This document shows positions 43,986-53,883 of a DNA stretch of 64,000 nucleotides, one piece after another. The stretch's first letter is position 1, and every line of letters starts with the position of its first letter. Below the pieces are notes generated by a model that had not been told where the DNA came from, ran no database searches, and was given only the letters and a program-made list of their open reading frames with translations. The position numbers and the translations under genes were made by a program. The stretch is from assembly GCF_004358105.1 (NCBI RefSeq), contig NZ_SMYL01000010.1, positions 62,001 through 126,000 of the forward strand. The letters are read 5' to 3'. This stretch comes from Sapientia aquatica. GTDB lineage: Bacteria; Pseudomonadota; Gammaproteobacteria; Burkholderiales; Burkholderiaceae_D.

Positions 43986-46900
43986 ATGTCAACTTCAGTC
44001 CTTGTGGAATCTGCTGGTTCCGCGCTCGCACCTGTTTCCCTAGACGACAAATACACCGCCACCAATGGCATGATTTATTTGTCCGGCGTCCAAGCTCTGG
44101 TGCGCCTGCCTTTGATGCAACGCCAACGCGATTTAGCGGCCGGTTTAAACACCGCTGGATTTATTTCTGGCTATCGCGGTTCTCCGCTGGGCGGCCTCGA
44201 TCAAACGCTGTGGAAGACCAAAAAATACCTCGAATCGCAACATGTAAAGTTCGTCCCCGGCGTCAACGAGGATTTAGCCGCGACCGCGGTATGGGGCACC
44301 CAGCAAGTCGATTTGATTGGCCCGTCTAACTACGATGGCGTGTTTGCGCTGTGGTACGGTAAAGGCCCAGGCGTGGATCGTTGCGGCGACGTGTTTAAGC
44401 ACATGAATCATGCGGGTACGTCCAAAAACGGCGGCGTGATTTTGGTCGCTGGTGACGATCACGGAGCGTATTCATCGACCTTGCCGCATCAGTCTGACCA
44501 TATGTTTTCCGCCGCGATGATCCCGATGCTGTATCCGTGCAATGTGCAGGAATATTTGGATTTAGGTTTGCACGCTTGGGCCATGTCGCGCTTCTCGGGT
44601 TGCGTGGTGGGCTTTAAAGCCTTGGCCGATACGGTCGAATCGAGCGCCTCGATTGATGCTGATCCCTTCCGCCTCAAGATCACTATCCCAGAAGATTTCG
44701 TCATGCCAGCAGGTGGCTTAAATGCGCGGTTAACGACGGAGACTTTAGGCATCGAAGCGCGTAAGCAAGAAGCGCTGATGCAAGACTACAAAATCTATGC
44801 TGCGCTAGCTTATGCGCGCGCCAATAAACTCAATCACACCACCATTGACAGCCCACATGCCAAGCTCGGCATCATCGCTTCGGGTAAATCGTATCTGGAC
44901 GTGTTGGAAGCAATGGAAGAACTCGGTATTGATGAAAAATTCGCCGCCGAGATTGGCATTCGCTTATACAAAGTTTCCATGCCTTGGCCGCTGGAGCCAG
45001 ACGGCGTGCGCGAATTCGCGCGTGGCTTGGATGAGATTTTGGTGGTGGAAGAAAAACGTCAAATCGTTGAATACCAGCTCAAAGAACAACTCTACAACTG
45101 GCGCGATGATGTGCGTCCGCGCGTGATCGGTAAGTTCGACGAAAAAGGCGAGTGGGTGCATCCACGCGGCGATTGGTTGTTGACCTCTAAGGCCGATTTT
45201 TCGGTCGCGCAAATTGCGCGTGTGATTTCAGCGCGGATTGCGCGCTTCCATACCAGCGATTTGATCAAAGCGCGCTTGGCATTTTTGGAAGCTAAAGACG
45301 TCGTTTTGAAAAAAACCGTGGACACGCCGGCCCGCCCAGCGTTTTATTGTTCTGGCTGTCCGCATAACACGTCCACCAAAGTGCCGGAGGGCAGCTTGGC
45401 CTTAGCCGGCATCGGCTGCCACGTGATGGCGACCGCGATTTATCCTGAGCACAATAAAACCACCACCCACATGGGCGGCGAAGGTGCGCCGTGGATTGGG
45501 CAAGCGCCGTTTTCTAAATTGCCGCACGTGTTTGCCAACTTGGGGGATGGTACTTATTTTCATTCCGGCTATTTAGCGATCCGCGCTGCGGTGGCGGCCA
45601 AGGTCAACATTACTTATAAGATTTTGTACAACGACGCGGTAGCCATGACCGGTGGACAACCAGTCGATGGCACGATTAGTGTGCAGATGATGGCGCAGCA
45701 AATGGCGGCCGAAGGCGTTAAGCGCATTGCGCTAGTGACCGAAGATTTAAGCCGTTACGACGAACGCGAAGGCTTGCCAGAAATCGTCACGCTGCACGAC
45801 CGCAAAGACATGGATGCGGTACAACGCGAGTTGCGCGAATTCGTCGGCGCGTCGGTCATTATTTACGATCAAACCTGCGCCGCAGAAAAACGTCGTCGCC
45901 GCAAAAAAGGCCAATTCGCCGATCCAGATCAGCGCATGTTCATCAACGATGCGGTGTGCGAAGGTTGCGGCGATTGCGGCGTGCAATCGAATTGCGTGTC
46001 GATTCTGCCACTAGAAACCGAGTTGGGTCGCAAACGGGTGATCGATCAATCCACCTGCAACAAAGATTATTCTTGCGTCAAAGGCTTTTGCCCAAGTTTT
46101 GTCACCGTTGAAGGCGGCAAGCTGAAAAAATCCAAAGCCGGGACCGCCAAGCAAGACGATTTCCCCGCTTTGCCCGAACCAGTTTTGCCTGCCTGCGAAT
46201 CGGCTTATAACATTTTGTTAAACGGTATCGGCGGCACCGGCGTCATTACGATTGGCGCCTTAATCGGTATGGCCGCACATTTGGAAAGCAAAGGCGTGTC
46301 GGTGTTGGACATGACCGGTATGTCGCAAAAAAATGGCTCGGTAACTTCGCACATTCGCATTACTTCGCATCCTGGCAAACTGCGGGCACAACGTATTGCG
46401 ACCGGTGAAGCGGATTTGGTGTTAGGTTGCGATATTTTGACCACCGGCGCGTTTGATGCGATTTCCAAAATGCGTCCTGGTCGCACGCGCGCCGTGGTCA
46501 ACATTGACCAAACACCAATCGGCACTTTTGCACAGCAACCTGATTGGCAGTTCCCGCAGCAATCAGTGCAAGCGCTGATTAAAGAATCGGTCGATGGCAA
46601 TGTCGATTTTATCGACGCAACCAAATTGGCTACCGCGTTGATGGGCGACTCGATTGCTACCAACTTATTCATGCTCGGTTTCGCCTACCAAAAAGGTGCG
46701 ATTCCGTTGTCCGAAGCGGCTCTATTGCGTGCGATTGAACTCAACGGTGTCGCAGTGGAATCGAATAAAAAGAGTTTCTTGTGGGGTCGCCGCGCTGCGG
46801 TCGATCTAGCGGCAGTAGAAAAAGTTGCCATGCCAAGCAAACCTATCGTGCTGCAAATGCCCGAGAGCTTGGATAAATTAATCCAACGCCGCGTTGCTCT

Positions 46901-47522
46901 GCTGACCGATTACCAAAACAGCGCCTACGCCGCACGTTATGAAGCCTTGGTCAATCAAGTCAAACAAGCCGAAGAAAAGCTAGGCAAGGGCAACAAACTC
47001 GCTACCGCCGTAGCCAAATACGCCTATAAATTAATGGCCTATAAAGACGAATACGAAGTGGCGCGTTTGTACACCAACGGCGAGTTCGCGGACAAACTAA
47101 AAGCCCAGTTTGAAGGCGACTTCAGCGTCAAATTTAATTTAGCCCCGCCGCTGTTTTCTAAGAAAGACAACGCCGGTCATTTGGTTAAAGCGCAGTACGG
47201 TTCGTGGGTGTGGCAAGCGTTTAAAGTGCTGGCTAAATTTAAATCCATACGCGGAACGGCGTTGGATTTATTTGGCTACACCGATGAACGCAAAGCTGAA
47301 CGTAAATTGGCTGCCGATTACCAACAAATGATCGCGCAATTAGTCGCTAATTTGGATGCGCAAAACTACGATGTGGCGCTCAAGCTGGCTAACTTACCAG
47401 AGCAGGTGCGCGGCTTTGGACATGTTAAAGAGAAGGCGATGCGGGAGTATTATGCGCAGGTTGATCACCTCACTCGATTAACACCAGCGGAACAAAGTTC
47501 CGCAAAGCTCGTTGCTGCGTAA
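43986..47522 (+). CDS. Indolepyruvate ferredoxin oxidoreductase, fused subunits
   Basis: An 1178-residue fused enzyme. The N-terminal part (about 30-700) has the pyrimidine/core and thiamine diphosphate-binding domains (GYRGSPLGGLD; GIGCHVMATAI; GGEGAPWIGQAPF; NLGDGTYFHSG). An iron-sulfur segment carries CEGCGDCGVQSNC. The C-terminal part (from about 740) is the gamma-type domain (NGIGGTGVITIGALIG; MTGMSQKNGSVTSH). It oxidatively decarboxylates aryl 2-oxo acids from amino acid transamination to acyl-CoA, reducing ferredoxin. GGAAAAC precedes the ATG. It is monocistronic with a strong terminator. Length and order match the betaproteobacterial fused type. Confidence 0.93.
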   Translation: MSTSVLVESAGSALAPVSLDDKYTATNGMIYLSGVQALVRLPLMQRQRDLAAGLNTAGFISGYRGSPLGGLDQTLWKTKKYLESQHVKFVPGVNEDLAATAVWGTQQVDLIGPSNYDGVFALWYGKGPGVDRCGDVFKHMNHAGTSKNGGVILVAGDDHGAYSSTLPHQSDHMFSAAMIPMLYPCNVQEYLDLGLHAWAMSRFSGCVVGFKALADTVESSASIDADPFRLKITIPEDFVMPAGGLNARLTTETLGIEARKQEALMQDYKIYAALAYARANKLNHTTIDSPHAKLGIIASGKSYLDVLEAMEELGIDEKFAAEIGIRLYKVSMPWPLEPDGVREFARGLDEILVVEEKRQIVEYQLKEQLYNWRDDVRPRVIGKFDEKGEWVHPRGDWLLTSKADFSVAQIARVISARIARFHTSDLIKARLAFLEAKDVVLKKTVDTPARPAFYCSGCPHNTSTKVPEGSLALAGIGCHVMATAIYPEHNKTTTHMGGEGAPWIGQAPFSKLPHVFANLGDGTYFHSGYLAIRAAVAAKVNITYKILYNDAVAMTGGQPVDGTISVQMMAQQMAAEGVKRIALVTEDLSRYDEREGLPEIVTLHDRKDMDAVQRELREFVGASVIIYDQTCAAEKRRRRKKGQFADPDQRMFINDAVCEGCGDCGVQSNCVSILPLETELGRKRVIDQSTCNKDYSCVKGFCPSFVTVEGGKLKKSKAGTAKQDDFPALPEPVLPACESAYNILLNGIGGTGVITIGALIGMAAHLESKGVSVLDMTGMSQKNGSVTSHIRITSHPGKLRAQRIATGEADLVLGCDILTTGAFDAISKMRPGRTRAVVNIDQTPIGTFAQQPDWQFPQQSVQALIKESVDGNVDFIDATKLATALMGDSIATNLFMLGFAYQKGAIPLSEAALLRAIELNGVAVESNKKSFLWGRRAAVDLAAVEKVAMPSKPIVLQMPESLDKLIQRRVALLTDYQNSAYAARYEALVNQVKQAEEKLGKGNKLATAVAKYAYKLMAYKDEYEVARLYTNGEFADKLKAQFEGDFSVKFNLAPPLFSKKDNAGHLVKAQYGSWVWQAFKVLAKFKSIRGTALDLFGYTDERKAERKLAADYQQMIAQLVANLDAQNYDVALKLANLPEQVRGFGHVKEKAMREYYAQVDHLTRLTPAEQSSAKLVAA

Positions 47523-47835
47523 TCGAGCAAACTAAGTTGGGGAAAAAAAGGCTGATATTGCATCAGCCTTTTTTGTTGCGGTTGGCATCATGTGCGATGA
47601 GCGAAATGCCGCGCTGGCACCGAAGCGGTTAATTTTTCTGCGATTCAAAATCTACACGTGCTCACCTACTGACATCACTATAAGCCACCCAGCGGCTTAT
47701 TCTGGATTCGATAATCGTGTTCTAACTCACGCATTTTTTTGCGTTTGCAGTTAGTCTGCTAATAATTAAATAAGCGCGTCATCGCTTTAGTCACGCTAGC
47801 TTGATCATCGACCAAAAAAACCGTTGCTCGCTCGG
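47523..47835. other. Intergenic region after the indolepyruvate oxidoreductase gene
   Basis: About 310 bases between convergent genes. It holds the terminator at 47543-47575; I see nothing else in it. Confidence 0.6.
47543..47575. terminator. Rho-independent terminator, probably bidirectional
   Basis: AAAAAGGCTGAT pairs with ATCAGCCTTTTT over a short loop; T-runs are present in both reading directions. It lies 20 bases after the oxidoreductase stop. Confidence 0.9.
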
Positions 47836-50259
47836 TCATAACGGTACCGTAATTGCTGGTAGCGCAAAGCGGAAACTAGCCCCTTGTCGGTCAACATCGG
47901 GTTTAGTTTGGTACCAAAGTTGGCCGTGGTTGGCTTCAATAATACTTTTACAAATCGATAGCCCTAAGCCTAATCCGTGGTCTTTGGTGCTGTAAAAAGC
48001 GTCGAAGACTTTTTGTTGTAGCGCATCGGGCACGCCCGCGCCGTGGTCGCTGACGCTGACTTCGATTTGGTCGTGCTGATTTACATAAGTCTTGATTTCG
48101 ATAATTCGGCTCTGCAGCTCGATTGCCGCGATCGCGTCGCAGGCGTTGTGGATTAGGTTGATTAAGACCTGCTCAATTTGCAGCGGGTCAGCCAGCACCG
48201 GCGGGATATTTTCTTGTAGCTCAAACAGCAGTGTCGCGCCTTGATTGATGACGTCGTTACGAACTAGGCGCACGACCTGGTATACCACTTGATTGATATC
48301 GACGCGCTGCAGGTCGCCTGGCTGCTTTTCAAATAAACGGCGCAAGCGGCGGATGATCTCGCCCGCACGTTTATCCTCAGAGACTACGTCGTCCAAGATT
48401 TCGCTGACTTTGGCCACATCACAATTAGGTCGGGCCAAATAGCGCAGTGCGGCTTGGGCGTTGCTCAAAATCGCGGTCAATGGTTGATTAATTTCGTGCG
48501 CAATCGCGGCGGATAATTCGCCCATTGCTGCCACGCGCGATAACTGCATGACTTCCATTTGCTTTTGTTGTAGCTCTAGTTCGATCTCTTTGCGTTCTGA
48601 AATATCGATGGCGATGCCGCGGCTCATGAACGGCTGCTGCTGCTCATCTACTTCAACCTGCCACACCACAGCGATCCAACGATTGAGATTGGGGCCTAGC
48701 ACGCGGAACTCGGATTTAAAACGCTCTTGCCGATCGATTTGGTAGGAATTAGCCATCTCAAAGACCTGCAGCCGATCAGCCGGATGCACGCGCTCGATGA
48801 TGGTTTCCATTTGGATCGGTTGATCGGTACTGAAACCGAATAGCTTTCTAAATTGGGTTGATCCCCAGATCTGATTGGTTTTGATATCGCGTATCCACGT
48901 GCCGAGTTTGGTCACGTCGCTGACCATTTTTAAACTGATCTGAATATCGCGTAAATCATTTTCGTTCGATTGCAAGCGTTGCGAGATTTTGAGCTCGCGG
49001 CTGCGCCGTTCGCGCTCGGACTCGGTAATATCGCGCAGCATAATGATGACCGAATCGTAGGTGCAGAGCGCTGCTCTAGCTTCATAATGCCGATCACCAA
49101 AGCCTGCATACGGAACGCTGTATTGGAATACTTGTACAGAATTTGTTTTGACCACCGAATCGAGCGCGTTGAAATAGAGTTGCGCGATGTCCGGCGGAAG
49201 AATATTGCGTGCGTTATGCCCGACAATATCGGTTTTGGTGAGGCCAAAAAAATCGTTCGCCCCAATGTGCGCTTCTAAAATCAGCATTTCGCAATTGAGC
49301 GTCAAAATAATATCGGGAACCGCTTTCAAAATAGCGCGGTTTTTGGCTTCGCTGCTTATTAAGGCCAATTGGGCGCGCTTGATCAAACTAATGTCGGTCA
49401 CCAGCGCCACAAAGCCCACCACCACATCATCGACTTTGTGCGCGATGTATTGCGCCAAGGTGTGTCCGGTGCTGCCGTCCGCTTTGATTAAGGTACGCTC
49501 AAATTGCTGATCGGTGCCGCGCAAAACGGCGTTGATGTAATCCGAATTTTTTAGGAATAGCTCGTCGCCCAGCAACTCTTTTATATGCAGATTACGCATT
49601 TCTTCTGGACTGCGATTAAACCAGGTCGAGTACTGATTGTTGGCGTAAATGCAGCGTAAATCGGCGCTCCAATAGGCCAACATACTGGGCAAATTATTGG
49701 CCACAATATCGCTAAAAAAATGACTATCGATACGATTAATGATGGCGGTGTGACGATCGGTAATGTCAGTGATTCTGGCTTGAATGTGCGGAAATTGACC
49801 GTCCGTATCGACGCGTTGGCACTCAAGTAATAACAACACAGTTTGCTGGTTGATGCGCGCTTTGGCGGTGAATGTGCGCGGCGTGGCGTTGGCCAGTACT
49901 TCGGTTAATTGGTGCTGAAACAAGCCGTGTTCTTCTGCAAAAAAATTCGCGATGGGGCTTTTGATGACTGTTTCAGGTGCGACTTTGAGTAGCGCGCAAG
50001 CTGCGCGATTGGCTAATACCACTTGGCCCGCCGAATTGAGCAGCACTTGTGCTTGCGGCAGACTATTCAATGCGTTGCGGAAGAGCTGTTGTTCTCTTTC
50101 GAATTTGGCTAATTTTTCCTGCAACTCAGCGATTAATCGTTGTTCACTGCTGGGATTGGTGGTGGCGGCGTTAGCGCTGGAAGTGGAATCGATCGTCATA
50201 AACTTGCTAGGTAATTTTGCCCTAATCAGTTGGCCGAGCAGTGAATTGCGTTTTGTCAT
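47836..50259 (-). CDS. Multi-PAS sensor histidine kinase (FixL-like)
   Basis: A soluble kinase of about 807 residues with no clear membrane segment. Four PAS-like units run through the N-terminal two thirds (NSLPQAQVLLNSAGQVVLAN; NLPSMLAYWSADLRCIYANN; AVPDIILTLNCEMLILEAH; a PAS_3-like WIRDIKTNQIWGS...FGF). The kinase core has MGELSAAIAHEINQPLTAIL with the phosphorylated His near residue 588, NLIHNACDAI and GLGLGLSICKSI, the FixL/DctB-type pattern. The start is ambiguous among 50292 (TTG), 50259 and 50199 (ATG). A lone receiver protein gene lies upstream on the same strand and is its likely partner. Confidence 0.9.
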   Translation of the reverse strand: MTKRNSLLGQLIRAKLPSKFMTIDSTSSANAATTNPSSEQRLIAELQEKLAKFEREQQLFRNALNSLPQAQVLLNSAGQVVLANRAACALLKVAPETVIKSPIANFFAEEHGLFQHQLTEVLANATPRTFTAKARINQQTVLLLLECQRVDTDGQFPHIQARITDITDRHTAIINRIDSHFFSDIVANNLPSMLAYWSADLRCIYANNQYSTWFNRSPEEMRNLHIKELLGDELFLKNSDYINAVLRGTDQQFERTLIKADGSTGHTLAQYIAHKVDDVVVGFVALVTDISLIKRAQLALISSEAKNRAILKAVPDIILTLNCEMLILEAHIGANDFFGLTKTDIVGHNARNILPPDIAQLYFNALDSVVKTNSVQVFQYSVPYAGFGDRHYEARAALCTYDSVIIMLRDITESERERRSRELKISQRLQSNENDLRDIQISLKMVSDVTKLGTWIRDIKTNQIWGSTQFRKLFGFSTDQPIQMETIIERVHPADRLQVFEMANSYQIDRQERFKSEFRVLGPNLNRWIAVVWQVEVDEQQQPFMSRGIAIDISERKEIELELQQKQMEVMQLSRVAAMGELSAAIAHEINQPLTAILSNAQAALRYLARPNCDVAKVSEILDDVVSEDKRAGEIIRRLRRLFEKQPGDLQRVDINQVVYQVVRLVRNDVINQGATLLFELQENIPPVLADPLQIEQVLINLIHNACDAIAAIELQSRIIEIKTYVNQHDQIEVSVSDHGAGVPDALQQKVFDAFYSTKDHGLGLGLSICKSIIEANHGQLWYQTKPDVDRQGASFRFALPAITVPL

Positions 50260-50501
50260 GAAACGCTCAACTACCAAGCCAAATCTCGTCAATCCAGCTT
50301 AGATGGATTTTGACGATTTTCAATTGATTTGTTAAACCACGTGCGGTGCAGCAAGGGGAGGGGAGGGAGGAATTTGACTAGGAACAGTCGCTGCGTCTAG
50401 CCACAGCGCGATGCAATTTTTGGCGTGTTGCATCGCTGACTTTTAGAATTTTGTGCTAATTAATTGCGAAAAATTAGTATGGGTGAGTTGAGAACTCGAC
50501 C

Positions 50502-50969
50502 TTATGACGATTTCTCCGGCAACATTCGGCTGAGTAAATCGATCAGATCACGATAGGTCACGCGTGACTTTTCGATCATGCCGTCAAAATGGGTGCTGGC
50601 CAAAATGTCGTTGGTGGTCAATAGCCCGGGATGGCCTGTGCGTAGGATGACGATTGGTTTTAATGCGCGGTCAGAGTTTTCGTCCAGCCAGCGCGCTACT
50701 TTTAAGCCGGCATCGTGGGTTTCCATCACCATATCAAGCAAAATCAGGTGAATATCGGTTCGGTCGTTGAGGAAGGCGATGCCGTCAATACTGGAAAAAG
50801 CGTGGATTAAATTTAAGCTGCGGTCGTGAATGCGGACGTTTTTGAGTGCGAAGGATGTATTGGTATGAACATCCATATCGTCGTCAATAATCAAAATGTT
50901 CCATTGCTGCTTTGGAACTGAATTCGAGGTGGTGTCGTCGCTTGCGAAGACAAGTTCGTCAATCATCAT
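50502..50969 (-). CDS. Single-domain response regulator (DUF3369-type receiver)
   Basis: A 155-residue receiver with no output domain. The acidic pocket is IIDDDMDVH, the phosphoacceptor Asp is in LILLDMVMETHDAGL, and VILRTGHPG is typical of the receivers found at the N-terminus of DUF3369 proteins. The usual C-terminal switch lysine is in EKSR. It lacks the DUF3369 and output domains that normally follow, so it may act as a phosphorelay intermediate or a partner-binding switch for the adjacent multi-PAS kinase. The start is one of two adjacent ATGs (50969 or 50966). Confidence 0.85.
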   Translation of the reverse strand: MMIDELVFASDDTTSNSVPKQQWNILIIDDDMDVHTNTSFALKNVRIHDRSLNLIHAFSSIDGIAFLNDRTDIHLILLDMVMETHDAGLKVARWLDENSDRALKPIVILRTGHPGLLTTNDILASTHFDGMIEKSRVTYRDLIDLLSRMLPEKSS

Positions 50970-51479
50970 GGGTAATCTCAGGTCTAAATAATGGTTTCAT
51001 TGGCAAAATATAAAAATTTATACGCGCTGCCTTGCTAGAAACTATTTTACAAAAGCAAATTATTTCAGATAAAGCGCCATTGTAATGCAAAGATACTATT
51101 TCCCAAAAGCAATATTACAAACTACTTAATGAGTCTGTTCCCGGATTTGGATTCAGAGATGATTGTGAAACTGTCTTTTGAACGTCACAGAAAATAAAAA
51201 TAAGATTACTCCATTGCGGCCAAAACTATTGTTGTTGAGCACTGTTTTGCCCCACTTTTCTTCGGAGTATTGATTATAAACAACAGTTTTCGATAAACTG
51301 GGCTAGCTGCAGCACCAACCACTATTTTCAAAATAGGTCGCATGCGCAATTTGCCGGACAAAACAAAATTAGTCGCTACACCGCACCCATCCAAAATGGA
51401 GCTCCGTTAGTCTTCTCAAAGGTGCACAATCCATAGCCCCTAGTGCGGCAAACTTGGCAGTAATCGGCTCAGTAGACAA
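50970..51479. other. Intergenic region, no gene seen
   Basis: About 510 bases. The left part is AT-rich and should hold the receiver gene's promoter. Short frames on both strands lack ribosome-binding sites and familiar sequence. Confidence 0.5.
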
Positions 51480-52046
51480 TTACTTCACCACCTCAAGCTC
51501 CCAGTTGACTGAGTAAATCACCGAATTAATCTTCCACCCTTTTCCAGTATTAACGAGTTGCCACGCTTCTTTGCCCCAGTTTTCTTTATGCCCGTTGATG
51601 TGAAAACTATAGTCGAACGTGACGGTGGCAACGTCGCTGTCGGTATCAATGGTGATGTTCCAAAATTTTCCCTCAAAACTCAGATTGGAAGCGTTGATCA
51701 TTCCATCGATCCATTTGGAATAGCTGAATGCGTTAGTACCGCCCGCTTTGGTGGCGCTTGGGTTTTTGGCGTGCTGGGCTTGGTAAGTCGCATCGCCGGA
51801 AACACCGATCCAAGGAATTTCTGTGCCATAAAATAGGCGCACAAATTTGTCTTTATCCTTGCTGATAATCGCACTGCGGAAATCCTCGATAACTTGTGAA
51901 ATTTCTCGGATGCTGTCGGTTTTTGCGTCCGCTACCGATTCGTATGGTGCAGCAGAATTAGTCGCTAATATGTCGCTGGAATAAACGTGGGAGCATCCTA
52001 CTACCCAAGCAAAACCTACTATTCCAAGCTGAATAAAGTGGCGCAT
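51480..52046 (-). CDS. Exported NTF2-like protein (SnoaL/DUF4440 type), possible lipoprotein
   Basis: A 188-residue protein. The N-terminal signal is MRHFIQLGIVGFAWVVGCSH, where VVGC could be a lipobox. The mature part is an NTF2-like alpha+beta cone (REISQVIEDFRSAIISKDKDKF; a long beta-sheet from WNITIDTDSDVATVTFDYSFH to GKGWKINSVIYSVNWE). Such domains bind small ligands or act as simple enzymes; no catalytic set can be assigned. It lies 97 bases downstream of the SRAP gene on the same strand. Confidence 0.75.
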   Translation of the reverse strand: MRHFIQLGIVGFAWVVGCSHVYSSDILATNSAAPYESVADAKTDSIREISQVIEDFRSAIISKDKDKFVRLFYGTEIPWIGVSGDATYQAQHAKNPSATKAGGTNAFSYSKWIDGMINASNLSFEGKFWNITIDTDSDVATVTFDYSFHINGHKENWGKEAWQLVNTGKGWKINSVIYSVNWELEVVK

Positions 52047-52143
52047 TGTGTGCTTTCGTGGATGAAATAGGGGAACGATTTAAGGCGGCATGAACTACGC
52101 GACAGTAATTTAAAAACTCGACAATAGCAATTAATCGCGCTCA

Positions 52144-52827
52144 TTAAAATAGTTCTCGATTTACCGGTTCGATGGGAATGCTGGATGTGCTGAGCTTCTT
52201 CGGCGCTGGTTTTGCGCACATCAGATCAGCCGGAAAATTAGTCAAAAAGGTGCGCGCTTGTATCGGATCGCGACAGTTGAGCCAGTCGTCGTAGGATTCG
52301 GCGGGCAAGATGACCAGCGCACGTTTTTCATCTTCCGGCTTATGGAAGCGCTTCATCAAGGGATGCTGATCGGCGTTGATGGTGACTTGGGTGAATGAAA
52401 ACGAAGTGCTTCCGTCGCCCTCAACCCAAGTGCGATATAGACCCGCCACCGCAAAGGGCGCTGCGCTCGCTAAGCCGATCTGCCAGCGCTCTGCTTTGCC
52501 GCTTTCGTAGTTGGGTTCAAAGTAGGCCGTCATGGGAACCAGACAAAGTTGTCCATCGCGCCAAGGCTGGGCAAAACTCCGCAGCGTGGCAATCGTTTCA
52601 GCCCGCGCATTCATGGTGCTGTAACGCTTAACACCCGACGCAATGTGCGACTTAGGAATCATGCTGTACGCACCCAGCAGCGCTTGGCGTGTGTTGTCGT
52701 CACCCACAATAATCGGCGCCACGTAGTCTTGCCATGTCTCCGTTTTCCATTGCGCCGATTCTGGCAAGGGTGCGCCGAATTGAGTGGCAAGTTGCTGATG
52801 ATTAGGTGGCAAATAGTTGACGCACAT
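52144..52827 (-). CDS. SOS-response-associated peptidase, SRAP/YedK (HMCES) family
   Basis: A 227-residue protein starting MCVNY, so Cys2 becomes the N-terminal nucleophile after Met removal, as in YedK/HMCES. The NARAET box, an acidic segment after LVPMTAYFEPNYE and the HPLMKRFHKPEDEKR box (active-site His) follow the family order. Members crosslink to abasic sites in single-stranded DNA and shield them. The variant start (CVNYLPP rather than CGRY) marks a subgroup seen in betaproteobacteria. There is no SOS box that I can recognise. Confidence 0.9.
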   Translation of the reverse strand: MCVNYLPPNHQQLATQFGAPLPESAQWKTETWQDYVAPIIVGDDNTRQALLGAYSMIPKSHIASGVKRYSTMNARAETIATLRSFAQPWRDGQLCLVPMTAYFEPNYESGKAERWQIGLASAAPFAVAGLYRTWVEGDGSTSFSFTQVTINADQHPLMKRFHKPEDEKRALVILPAESYDDWLNCRDPIQARTFLTNFPADLMCAKPAPKKLSTSSIPIEPVNRELF

Positions 52828-53136
52828 AGTTGGCTCGGGACGATTGCTCTGGGTTGGACCGATAGTGCGAAATATCTTAGCTGATTTTTTGTAGGCGATG
52901 GAGCGCTGTTGTCAGAACACAGTGATGTCGAATTTTGCTCTGAGCGCGTTGTGATGTATTTGCGCTAATTAAAAGGGAGAGCTGTTTTGCCCGCCCGATT
53001 GCTAACTGCCGCGGCTATCCAGCTCCAAGGTATGTGCCAATTGGGTACGCTTGACAGCAGTTCTTAACAGCACGCGGCGTTGATCGTGACGAAAAATAAC
53101 GATGACTAGGACGACGTTGTATCGTCGCCCAAGGTC
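52828..53136. other. Intergenic region with an open frame continuing past the barrel gene stop
   Basis: About 310 bases. On the minus strand, about 45 codons are open immediately after, and in frame with, the stop of the outer-membrane barrel gene (VLVIVIFRHDQRRVLLRTAV, then KRTQLAHTLELDSRGS and a stop). It has no start codon or ribosome-binding site of its own and is probably chance or a remnant. Confidence 0.4.
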
Positions 53137-53733
53137 TTAGAAGTAATACAGCGAAACCAAAATGGCCGCTTGATTGCCGTTGAAGGTAACGTCGTAACCG
53201 TTAGGTTTAAATTTTTCTTTAATCCCACGGAATTTGATGCCGACTTCTGGGCTGATGAGGTATTCGATTTCCGCCATTCCACCAACAGCGCTATTGAAGT
53301 TGTGCTGAACTGCCGACGCGACGCCAGTACCACTTAATTTGACGTGCTCATCAAAGCGCGCGCCCAAGCCCACGCGCCAGGATTTGTCCAGATAGAAGTA
53401 ACCCAGAACTTCGACCGGCAAACGCTTAAACGTTAATTCACCATTCACAGCCGAACCGGTGGAAGATTGGTAACCCGCATCAACTTGTACGGCCAATTTT
53501 TCGTTCAGTCGATACGCGCCGCCCAAAAACAAATCCAAGCCATTTCCCGCTTTAATGTTGGTAACGGAGCCATCGGTATAGGTGCCGACGACAATCGTAT
53601 CGCCGCCGCGGCCATAACCGAATCCGCCAACCAAACTCACTGGATTGGTCACGGTTTGTGCCATTGAACTAGTTGCCAAGCCAGCTAGCAATGTGAAGGC
53701 GGAGAGCGTCAACATAGTTAATTTACGTGTCAT
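53137..53733 (-). CDS. Small outer-membrane beta-barrel protein
   Basis: A 198-residue exported protein with signal peptide (KLTMLTLSAFTLLAGLATSSMA|QTV). The mature part alternates polar and hydrophobic residues with Gly and aromatic residues, forming about eight strands (VSLVGGFGYGRGGDTIVVG; LDLFLGGAYRLNEKLAVQVD; YLISPEVGIKFRGIKEKF), and ends in YYF, the Bam-recognised aromatic terminus. It resembles OmpA/OmpW-like opacity proteins. Function is unknown. I chose Met at 53733; Met at 53745 is an alternative. A palindromic site shared with the neighbouring DUF975-like gene lies about 100 bases upstream. Confidence 0.82.
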   Translation of the reverse strand: MTRKLTMLTLSAFTLLAGLATSSMAQTVTNPVSLVGGFGYGRGGDTIVVGTYTDGSVTNIKAGNGLDLFLGGAYRLNEKLAVQVDAGYQSSTGSAVNGELTFKRLPVEVLGYFYLDKSWRVGLGARFDEHVKLSGTGVASAVQHNFNSAVGGMAEIEYLISPEVGIKFRGIKEKFKPNGYDVTFNGNQAAILVSLYYF

Positions 53734-53833
53734 ATTTTTTCTCATTTTTACGGTTAAACGTCGCAATTTGCGTTTTATGGTTGAATTGCCATCAGGCAAG
53801 TCGCGAGACTAAATTAAATGCCCGCCCTTGTCT

Positions 53834-53851
53834 ATGCCCTAAATAGGGCAT
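53834..53851. promoter_or_regulatory. 18-bp palindrome upstream of the barrel gene
   Basis: ATGCCCTAAATAGGGCAT is a perfect inverted repeat of two 8-base arms around AA. A near-identical copy lies at 54608-54625 before the next gene, and both are preceded by TGTCT on the plus strand. The 7-2-7 layout fits LuxR/NarL-type regulators; that assignment is inference. Confidence 0.65.
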
Positions 53852-53883
53852 TTTGTGCGGACTGTGGCGTGGTATTGCTTGCG

